Assembly: GCA_011763485.2 (NCBI GenBank)
Contig: JAANSK020249718.1
Coordinates: forward strand, 1 to 23,303
Direction: 5' to 3'
From: Isoetes engelmannii
Lineage: Eukaryota > Streptophyta > Lycopodiopsida > Isoetales > Isoetaceae
DNA length: 23,303 bases
Position numbers and translations under genes: made by a program. Of the stretch, positions 9,747 to 17,389 are shown in pieces. How positions within the stretch are numbered: the stretch's first letter is position 1; every line of letters starts with the position of its first letter. The notes under the pieces are model-generated. The model was given only the letters and a program-made list of their open reading frames with translations. It was not told the origin of the DNA and did no database searches.

Positions 9747-11097
9747 CATGAGCTCTCTTGAATGATACCATCATTGTAAATTATTTGAATAACATCATCT
9801 TCTTCTCAATGTTTCCAGCCTCTAGATGTTTTTCTGGCTTCTAGTCACTTAATGCAATGTTTTTTTTAAGTCTTTGGTACTGATTGAGACCACTTTCTCG
9901 TGATCAAGTAGTGTTTTATACAAATCCTTGGAAGGGAAAGAATGATTGAAAGCTTTTTTAATTTGGCCCTACCTCTGCATGTAAAATGTAACTTGAAACA
10001 TAGAAAATGGACAAGTGCAGATCTGTTTGTCAATAATGATTCAATTATTGATCCTGCCAGAAAGGAATTAGAAACTTGCTGCTTTGTTTAGACTTTCCGT
10101 GTGTTACTCGCCTCGAGAAGTGAGATGAATTCTTGGCAAAAATGCTTCCAGAGAAAACGAACATTCTTATCCTGTTGGATTGGTACACATAAAGAGTCAA
10201 TTGGGTATAAATAAAGAATTGATTAGGTACATAATCTTATCGAATAAGGCAGGATTCAAATTGAAGACAAAGAACATATTAAGTATGTAGAAAAACATAT
10301 AGAAAACCTCGATATGCTACAATAGAAAAGGAGAAATGGTACAAGTGATGCATTAACCTTGCATGGGAAACAGATTTGCAAATTAAAAAAAGGCTTAAGA
10401 ATCTTCTAGCCATAGTCCACCATGTGCTTCATGTCCAAAAATTGGCAAGTTGGTGAGTGACCAGTCAACCAACAGCGACTCAGGATGATTTTTATAAAGG
10501 ATCATTAATGCAGCAACAGTGTGCAACAAAAATTCTGGCACAATTATTCATAGCCTGTTGACAAATGTTAAAAAAATGTTGCAGATGCATAAACAAGGCA
10601 TTTTCTAATCCCTTGGATCTGCATTGGAATTGTTAGGCTTGTTTGTGGTGGCTAATGTGGAAGATATGTCACCATCATGATTAAGTTGAGAAAACCATTG
10701 AAGATTCTATCTAGCCTTTGACAATTTCTTTTGCAGCAAAAGATATTGACAGAATTGCGCAAGCGTTATCCGTGCTTACGAGTGTTGAGTAGTAGAATGC
10801 AAGCGTTTTGAAGACTTTAAGAACTCTTTTCCATCGTCGGAAAATGTTGGGAGTTGGCTATCTACATCATCTGCCTAACTAGTACGGGCGAGCGGAGAAA
10901 CTGTGGATTGCCTTTGTGTAGATGACATAGATGGAGCATCTTTGGCGTGTTGCAATTCAATTGCAATTCGATTCAATTCAATTCAATTCAATTCTACGCT
11001 TCGATCTTTTGATTATACTTACGCCAGTGTATGATGTAACCAAGTTGCCAACATTATATACAATATAGATATAGATAGAACAAGGCTAGTGCAAAGG
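9747..11097. other. 3' flank of the GARP gene and AT-rich spacer
   Basis: The first few hundred bases after the stop are probably 3' UTR; I see no clear AATAAA signal close to it. The rest is AT-rich with no frame of note. An AATTC simple repeat lies at 10952-10995. Confidence 0.45.
10952..10995 (+). repeat. (AATTC)n microsatellite
   Basis: Pentamer AATTC repeats, irregular at first and then several perfect units (about 10971-10994). Confidence 0.85.
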
Positions 11098-11238
11098 AAG
11101 TGAATGTTCTAATTGGTTTATAATACAGAACTAAAGAATATGACACTCTATAGCCTGAGTTTATATCAAAGCAAGTGAATGTTCTAATTGGTTTATAATA
11201 CAGAACTAAAGAATATGACACTTCCATAGCCTGAGTTT
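11098..11238 (+). repeat. 75-bp tandem duplication, nearly identical copies
   Basis: AAGTGAATGTTCTAATTGGT starts copies at 11098 and 11173; both run through TATGACACT..ATAGCCTGAGTTT with only one or two differences. The high identity implies a recent event. Confidence 0.9.
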
Positions 11239-11874
11239 CCTTGTATCAGGTATATCATTTGCAACATTATAGAATTTCCTCTGCCAAAATTCATGTAACA
11301 GCATCTAATCCATTGCCAGTTCTAATCAATTACTTGATTGCCAAATACTAAGCAGATTATTCCATAATCTGTCTGTCACATGTCCTACAGTTTTGAAACA
11401 ACTGCACCCTTCAGAATTGGAGTCTTTGGCCCAAAAAACAGCTGCCTGATTCTGGCAACCGCCATAGCCAGAGCTTGATTGCTCGGAAATAAGTCAAGAA
11501 TCAGAGACCCTGGCACATGTCTTACCGTTGGAGGGATGGAAGTTTTTTCTTTTTTCTCTGTTATTTGAGGCACAGATTCTACTCGAGATGCAGAAATTCC
11601 ATCCCTTTTAGACGTTATACATGGGATGATGCATGGTACAGACTGCAAACAGAGCACAACAGAACAGACAAAAAAAAAAAAAAACAAAAAAAATCACTTA
11701 GCCCAAGCTTCCAGTGTCTGTCGGTCAAACGATTTTAAATATGGGAGCTCAAATTCCAAGTCCAAGCCATGATAGGCTGCATCAGACATGACAGAGGCCT
11801 CCATTTGGGAAGAGGGATTTTTTTGGCAGATCCTTTTGGCTGTGGCAGAGGCCATTAGACGTTACTCTTCAAGG
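11239..11874. other. spacer with short minus-strand frames only
   Basis: Two minus-strand frames were looked at: 11385-11687 (100 codons, its start lying in a poly-T tract) and 11694-11804 (36 codons, MEASVMSDAAYHGLDLEFEL...). Neither matches a family I know or has a convincing promoter. An A-run interrupted by one C lies at about 11670-11693. Confidence 0.35.
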
Positions 11875-11882
11875 TATAAAGG
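11875..11882 (+). promoter_or_regulatory. TATAAAGG core-promoter-like site
   Basis: GGTATAAAGGCC is followed by a pyrimidine-rich leader and a telo-box-like AACCCTAA (about 11993-12001), features common in plant promoters and 5' UTRs. Only very short ORFs follow (for example 11950-12012, MRRIQFDNLNS...), so a non-coding transcript or a gene lost to later insertions is possible. Confidence 0.3.
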
Positions 11883-12679
11883 CCTGTAATGATCGCCCCT
11901 TTTTTGTCCCTGTTCTATCCTGCCTGATTCAATCCCACTTGAGCCTTCAATGCGCCGGATCCAGTTTGACAATCTGAACAGTTTAGCCCTTAGAACCCTA
12001 ATTTTAGCCTAGCATGCTGCAGCGGCAGCCCCCACAGAATTTTTTTACTCGTATTCTTTTCTGATCCTGTGAAGCTTCTGTGCCGGATTTGCACATTATT
12101 ATATTGGGTTTTGGGATTATCGCCCTTGTCTTGCTTCCTGCGCCGGATTTGACCACTGCCTAAACCTACGTAATCTTCTGGGTTTTTTTTTTCGTGGGTC
12201 TAATTTGTTCTGAAATCGACCACGATGGATCCATTCTTCTATTCTTTTTAAAACGTGCAGGATTCAGAAGAGCATGTTTGTTGCTAAATTGAGGCAGTGT
12301 TTGTTCACGTTAGAGATCTGGCAAAAAGGGTTGGATTTATGCTGCTGCACGCTCTGACAGGAATTGAAGGATCCACCACTTGTTAACAGGCCTGACACGG
12401 TCCACGTTGCATGTACGTGAGATCCTGTTGGCCACGATATGACGTGCATGGGGCCTCAGCAGTGCATCGTAGCCGTTGGTTATTTTTTACGTTATTTGGG
12501 CAATAGAATTTTCTTCCATTAATTAATGATATTCATTCTAGCTTACAAGTCTTCTTCATCCTTTGTTCAATGCCCACCGATTCTCAAACTAGACTTAACC
12601 CCAAACAAACAACATTAGTCATTTTCAATATTTAGTGGCGAAGATTAATAAGAACGAAAGTGCTAAGGAAAGAATACCT
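11883..12679. other. leader-like then blank stretch
   Basis: The first 350 bases have low-complexity pyrimidine and T-run character like a plant 5' UTR or first intron. No protein-coding frame of note follows; 12264-12449 (minus) shows nothing recognisable. Confidence 0.35.
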
Positions 12680-12857
12680 GACACTTGAGATCGACATTCA
12701 TGGAGTTGGGGTTTAGCGCACACGTATCGTGCATGACTGAGGGCTAGGACCCAAATGATCAAGTACGTGACATCTCAGATCGGCATTTGTAGACCTAGTG
12801 TTTAACGCACATGTATCGTGCATGATTGAGGATTAGGACCCAATGAACAAGTTTGAT
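12680..12857 (+). repeat. 89-bp tandem repeat, two diverged copies
   Basis: Copies start at 12680 (GACACTTGAGATCGACATTC) and 12769 (GACATCTCAGATCGGCATTT). Both carry GTTTA.CGCACA.GTATCGTG followed by CATGA.TGAG and TAGGACCCAA. Confidence 0.8.
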
Positions 12858-12986
12858 GCTATTTCATACGAAGCGTCTTGAGTAGAAGAAGAAGAGGAAG
12901 AAGAAGCAATTTTTACATCCGAATGAACAAATTTCATGTTAAACCCTAACATCTTGAGTAGAAGAAGAAGAAGAAGCATTTTTCAC
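12839..12986 (+). repeat. ~75-bp direct repeat ending in GAA microsatellite, two copies
   Basis: Copy 1 (about 12839-12915) and copy 2 (about 12916-12986) share AATGAACAA, TCTTGAGTAGAAGAAGAAGA and a GCA.TTTTT.ACA tail. The GAA tract has expanded differently in each. The window's first 40 bases show a similar GAG-run plus GCATTTCT..CATCATGTCAC layout. Confidence 0.7.
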
Positions 12987-13317
12987 ACAATGTCACATTC
13001 GCAACATTCGATTGGTCATGTGACGCACACACCACATCAACATTGTTTTCTTGGGTCGCCCCTAACCACATTGGCTACTTGAGGAGCATAAAATTTTACG
13101 TCATGCCACATTGTCTTGCCCCCAACCCTAACCACATTGGCTACTTGAGGAGCAGAAAATTTTACGTCATGCCACATTGTCTTGCCCCCAACCACACTGG
13201 CAATGAGAGGGAGCAATATTTTTGTCATGGCACATTGACAACTTCCAATTGGATATATGCCACACACACCACACCAACATTGCTTTCTTGGGTCCTAGGA
13301 GCCTCCAACCACATTAG

Positions 13318-13459
13318 TGTAACAGGCCCATGGAAGACCGCTCCAGTATTCAATCCTTGAATGTGCCTGTGGGGCTTCCCAAGACACCGGCATAAATGGG
13401 TAGATGCGACTACTCATAAACGTCTAGACGGTTTTGCCTAATTGGTTAAGGGCATGTCA
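13318..13459 (+). repeat. left LTR of the TRIM
   Basis: 142 bp, TG...CA ended. The similarity with the right LTR goes on for about nine bases after GTCA (TTAGGAAC), so the true end may be 13474 (GTTACA), which would also place it at the usual 2-nt distance from the primer-binding site. Confidence 0.8.
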
Positions 13460-13507
13460 GTTAGGAACGTTACAATTGGTATCAGAGCAGGTCTCGAGTT
13501 CGAGTCT
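13434..13507 (+). promoter_or_regulatory. tRNA-like Pol III A-box and B-box across the LTR/PBS junction
   Basis: TTGCCTAATTGG (13434-13445) matches the A-box consensus TRGYNNARNNGG at 11 of 12 positions; AGTTCGAGTCT (13497-13507) matches the B-box GGTTCGANNCC at 9 of 11. They are 51 bp apart, longer than in most tRNAs but within what split promoters tolerate. The right LTR keeps its A-box-like string (TTGCCCAGTTGG, 13783-13794). Confidence 0.4.
13477..13488 (+). other. primer-binding site, initiator-Met tRNA type
   Basis: TGGTATCAGAGC is complementary to the 3' end of plant initiator-Met tRNA. After a one-base gap, AGGTCTCGA still resembles the complement of the same tRNA's T-arm (recalled sequence). 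Confidence 0.85.
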
Positions 13508-13627
13508 CCAGGGGTGCCTATATGCATGTGTAACTTGTTAAACTTGGTAACCACCCAGTCAGTGGGTATACTGGTTAAGGCATTGTCTTGGATGCTCGAG
13601 GACGAGCATGGTTCTAGTGGGAGAGGT

Positions 13628-13808
13628 TGTAACGGGCCCATGGTAGACCGCTCGAGTATTCGATCCTTGAATGTGCCAGTGGGGCATTCTCGAGACACCG
13701 ACATAAATATGTGCCAGTGGGGCATTCCCGAGACACCGACATAAATAGGTAGAAGCGACTACTCATAAACATCTAGAAGGATTTGCCCAGTTGGTTAAGG
13801 GCATGTCA
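13628..13808 (+). repeat. right LTR of the TRIM
   Basis: 181 bp, aligning with the left LTR throughout but carrying one extra 38-bp tandem unit (units start at 13673 and 13711, GTGCCAGTGGGGCATTC). This accounts for nearly all the length difference between the two LTRs. Confidence 0.8.
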
Positions 13809-14027
13809 ATTAGGAACATTTGATCCAATTGGACATATGGCGCACACACAACCAACATTGCTTTCTTATGTCCTACCCCCAACCACACGACGCACACACA
13901 ACACCAATCTTGCTTTCTTATGTCCTGCCTTCAACTACATTGGCAGCATCCAATTGAACATATGGCACACAACATCCATTTGAACATATGGCACACACCA
14001 CTTTCTTGGGCCCTTGTCCCAACCACC

Positions 14028-15454
14028 TTACGTTGGATGCAACTCTGAGCGGCCTTGAACTCGAGACATATTTGTTTTAGGATTAGTGTGTTATCCGAGG
14101 GGGTGCAACTAATGTAAAGTCTATACAAGAGAAATTAACCCTTATACAAAAATTTTCTAAGAAAATATCCCTCATATTTCATATACCCCTACCATATTTC
14201 CTTCATATCCATACAAAAATCAAGCAAAAAAATACCCCCTCCCATATTATACGTACAGTTTTGGCCCCAAAAAAACACCCTCCCGTACACTCACATGTTT
14301 TTTCTACGGTTTCTTCTAACTGCACCCCCTGGGGTGTGTTACCACTAGATCCAATGCCAGATACGATTTGCCAATGCCTTACAAGACGTCATTGTCATCA
14401 GATATGCATTATGCAAATTGGCTTGACATTCCAACCTCTAGAGTGAACATGGGGTCCTTCCCCAACTATTCCATCATCTCTTCCACGCTCACTCCTTGAG
14501 AAGTAAATTGGGGCTTTCGGACTCTCTAGTTGTTGACAAGGAATTGTCCGTGCCAAAAGGACAACCCCATGCCCATTCCAATCTGGATAACGCAATGGCA
14601 TGCTCAAGGCCATGTTAACACATTCTTAAAAACCTCCTCCCTTGCTCCTCCTCTTGTTGGGCTCTAATTCAAAACTATGAACATGCCTATTCTAGTATAA
14701 CATCCAATATCCTATAGAGCAATGTTAATATTAATTAGTGAACACATGTCCCTATCTCATAGACCAATTGGTCTCGTAGAAAATGCTCTCCCCCACAATA
14801 TTCCAACGTTGAATTTAGCACATCTACATGCGCATACACACCCTACCTTTTAGCACATTTTGTTATATTCAACTTGTCCTTGTCTCAAAATATCCAAAGC
14901 ATAAGAACTGGTGGTGCCCACGATTATTCTATACCATAATCTATCATCCTTTCATTTGCATAATGTGTACAACTTCATATAATTGTAACACCGAGAATCC
15001 CCATCATATTGATTGGGTGAATATTGTACACATTTGCCTGTTTATTGCCACCACTCCACATGGCTAGTACAAACAATCAGGTTTTCATTTACTCATTTTC
15101 CCTTGAAGCTCATATACTAGAAATTCAGTTTGATACCGACACGCAACGGTTCGAATCCTCTCACCCCAGTAGCGGTTCCGTCCGATCTGTCAGGTTTGTA
15201 ACTTGTATTGACTCCACAACATATTTATAGATAAAAAAATTCCACCGTTGTTGAAGTACAACTTACAATAGTTAGTATTGTTGGAACTTTGTTTGTCTTT
15301 TTTGAATAATCAATGTACAATTCCTCATCATAAGCTAGCTATGGATGCTCATAGGCATGTTTATACAAATAACAAATTGCACAAATGGGGCCGCACAAAC
15401 GCATACACTCAAAGCAAGAATTTGAATGTAGTTTAATATAACATACGGCGGAAA
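14028..15454. other. spacer, no gene recognised
   Basis: AT- and C-rich stretch with pyrimidine runs near 14150-14290 and scattered short frames (14398-14613 minus, 14828-15067 plus) without domains. A perfect B-box string GGTTCGAATCC occurs at 15148-15158, but no A-box or tRNA fold accompanies it; it may be a scrap of a tRNA-derived SINE. Confidence 0.45.
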
Positions 15455-15783
15455 GGGTGGAGAAGGGCCCAATTGTTTCTTTTCATAACAACCACCGAAA
15501 TATAACAATCATTATAATCAATTAATTCCCCCATGACCCTTTTGTTGTTTTGGTGCATATTGTGCCCGGCATCTACTTGTTGGTTCGAACCATTGGATGA
15601 GAATTTGAAGCAATCCAGAGCGTCGGAGGGTACAACATGTGAGAGTACACAAACAGTACATGTTGCCATTGCACAGTGTTTTTTGGCGATGGTTGGATTA
15701 CAAATTTTAATCTACATATATATGTCTTTTAACTATGGTCTGTCGATATATGCGCCTCCACGAACATGCACAAAAACATCGGG

Positions 15784-15826
<43 letters not shown>

Positions 15827-15925
15827 GGTGTCAATGGGGGAGTTAATTGATGTAAATGGTTGTTATGTATATGGTGATTGCCATGAGAAAAAAAGAAATG
15901 AAAGACCCTTAAATCTGGGCTCTTC
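15455..15925. repeat. imperfect inverted repeat (foldback-like), arms over 80 bp
   Basis: The reverse complement of about 15458-15570 resembles 15770-15925: both read ATGGGGGA.TTAATTGAT, then AA.GGTTGTTAT, a GGTG.TTG..ATGA stretch and an A/G-rich run. Further in, ATATGCACCAAAACAAC pairs with ACATGCACAAAAACATC. Identity is about 70-75% by eye. The loop (about 15600-15735) is unrelated AT-rich DNA. Two frames on opposite strands that both read MGELID.N.CY are the two arms, not genes. Confidence 0.65.
15787..15824 (+). repeat. (GT)19 microsatellite
   Basis: Nineteen uninterrupted GT units inside the right arm of the inverted repeat; the left arm lacks the tract. Confidence 0.95.
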
Positions 15926-16247
15926 AGGTCTGGCGCTTGGCGGACTAAAACTTAAAGGTTTATAGGTATTCGTTATGACTTATTATATGGTTTGTGTTGT
16001 AATAATAAAATTGGATCCTTTTAAGACCATATGGAAAGGGAAAAGGCCACATAAATTGCCTTGCTCTGTCAAGACAAAATATTATTGCTTTTTATGCAAT
16101 GTAAAACAAGGTGCCCAAGCACTATGGATTGCCACAATGCCATGTATGATTGCAAAAGGGGAAAATGAAAAGTCAACAATTTAGAGTAGCATATCTAGCC
16201 TCTTAGCAGTTTTTCACAACCAATTCAATTAGAAGCTTGTCGTGATG
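15926..16247. other. spacer without supported gene
   Basis: A 69-codon frame (15975-16184) has one C-x2-C pair (CFLC) but no matching His pair or other transposase feature. Confidence 0.4.
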
Positions 16248-16481
16248 TTTGGACTGCTCTGGTATATATCTACTCCATTGTGAAATGTCTCATGCTGTTA
16301 GAAGTGTATGTTCATTTAAGAAGGAAGGAAGGAAGGAAGATAAACAAGGGTGCATTCGTATTCCCTCGATTTTTGGACTGCTCTGGTATATATCTACTCC
16401 ATTGTGAAATGTCTTGTGTCATGCTGCTAGAATTGTATGTTCATTGAAGAAGATAAACAAGGGTGCATTCGTATTCCCTCG
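16248..16481 (+). repeat. ~115-bp tandem duplication, two copies
   Basis: TTTGGACTGCTCTGGTATAT opens copies at 16248 and 16372; both end GGGTGCATTCGTATTCCCTCG. Copy 1 contains an AAGG tetramer run, copy 2 a short GTGT insertion. Otherwise nearly identical. Confidence 0.9.
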
Positions 16482-16911
16482 TTCATCATGCTTCAATCAT
16501 TGTATTCCAAGACAAAGTACCTCTCTTCAACAAATTGTCAAATAGGTTGTGTGTATACCAAACTTAACATACATTATTATTGATATAAAGACCCATTTGT
16601 AATCTAGTTAACAAGATGTAACCATGCAAACAATGTGATTATATCCCCCTTGCAATTCCCATCTTTTGTATACCATGCAATGATCAAAGTCCAGTTGCAT
16701 TCTATATGCCCATTCTCTCAAGCTCACCAACAATAAATATGCACTGGGGGATGTTCATTTTTGGATTAGATTGCACACAAAATATTTTCCTGTTTAGATT
16801 ATAAGGCGACAGAACGTTCACAAGTTGTTGTTATGATAAGAGTTTCACAACTTAATAAATTTCATGTTTCCATTGCCATGATCCTATCTCTCGTAGTATC
16901 AAATGCTCATT
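16482..16911. other. AT-rich spacer, nothing recognised
   Basis: No frame of note, repeat or signal was found. Confidence 0.45.
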
Positions 16912-17001
16912 GATTGATAGGTCTAAACATTTGAATGTGGTAGAAAGGCTAAAAATGAAGGGATTGATAGTTCTAAACATTTAGAGGGCTAAAAATGGAG
17001 G
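16912..17001 (+). repeat. ~50-bp tandem repeat, two copies
   Basis: ATTGATAGGTCTAAACATTT (16915) and ATTGATAGTTCTAAACATTT (16963) each lead to GGCTAAAAATG.AGG. Confidence 0.7.
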
Positions 17002-17083
17002 TAAAACTATTAAATTACTAGCTCAGCCTTGTTGGCTGTCCAGGAGGAGATATTGAATTCAGTTTATAGTCTCTAGGTAAGTT

Positions 17084-17335
17084 TAACATTGTAGTGGGAA
17101 CTACTCCTAAACTTATGGTCTTGCTTATGATAGACAAATAAATTAGAATGCATTCTTGCTTCAATCCTAACATTGTAGTAGGAGCTACTCCTAAACTTAT
17201 AGTCTTGCTTATGATAGACAAATAAATTAGAATGTGTTCTTACGCCAATCCTAATGTTTTAGTAGGAGCTACTTGTAAACTTATGGTCTTGTTTATGATA
17301 CACAAGTAAATTAGAATGCGTTCTTGCGCCAAACC
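17084..17335 (+). repeat. three tandem 84-bp units (satellite-like)
   Basis: Units begin at 17084, 17168 and 17252, exactly 84 bp apart. Each has TAA..TT.TAGT.GGA.CTAC, AAACTTAT.GTCTTG, ATGATA.ACAA.TAAATTAG and AATG..TTCTT. A minus-strand frame through the array (17018-17221) repeats SIISKTISLGV and is a by-product. Confidence 0.9.
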
Positions 17336-17389
17336 TACTTGACAAGTGGACAAGAAATCCCTTCCTCGGTCTCTAAGACAGGGTCCATG

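Larger units (their letters stand above)
13318..13808 (+). mobile_element. TRIM (terminal-repeat retrotransposon in miniature), complete-looking
   Basis: Two terminal repeats starting TGTAAC.GGCCCATGG and ending GGGCATGTCA flank about 170 bp with no coding capacity. Just after the left repeat lies TGGTATCAGAGC (13477-13488), the usual plant primer-binding site for initiator-Met tRNA; just before the right repeat lies a purine tract, AGTGGGAGAGGT (13616-13627). This is the TRIM layout: non-autonomous, about 490 bp, mobilised in trans. ATTAG occurs immediately before the left repeat (13313-13317) and immediately after the right one (13809-13813), a candidate 5-bp target duplication. The repeats differ at about 10% of positions by hand alignment, so it is an old copy, possibly tens of millions of years at slow plant rates. 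It interrupts the CACA-rich array. Confidence 0.85.
13009..14027 (+). repeat. degenerate satellite-like array, ~70-bp CACA-rich unit
   Basis: At least five diverged copies of a unit with CCAATTGGACATATGGC, ACACACCACACCAACATTGC, TTTCTTGGGTCCTA and CCAACCACATTGG occur at about 13009, 13243, 13825, 13889 and 13949. Within it a 66-bp subunit is repeated in tandem at 13060-13125 and 13126-13191 (nearly identical), with a weaker third copy to about 13250. Apparent ORFs here are by-products of the repeats. The array is split by a TRIM element. Confidence 0.75.

Noticed and set aside
11385-11687. 100-codon minus-strand ORF
   Set aside because: Starts in a poly-T tract, has no domain and no promoter.
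12877-12980. CRISPR-like spaced repeats
   Set aside because: Units are GAA microsatellites inside a direct duplication, with no uniform spacers.
13037-13725. Overlapping ORFs on both strands in the CACA-rich array and TRIM
   Set aside because: They follow the tandem repeats and LTRs and repeat the same peptide; no coding signal.
15148-15158. Perfect Pol III B-box GGTTCGAATCC as a tRNA gene
   Set aside because: No A-box at the right distance and no cloverleaf can be drawn.
15735-15965. 76-codon plus-strand ORF with Cys-Val repeats
   Set aside because: The CVCVCV stretch is the GT microsatellite and the rest is one arm of the inverted repeat.
15975-16184. Possible BED-type zinc finger of a hAT transposase (C-x2-C)
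   Set aside because: No His pair and no downstream transposase homology.
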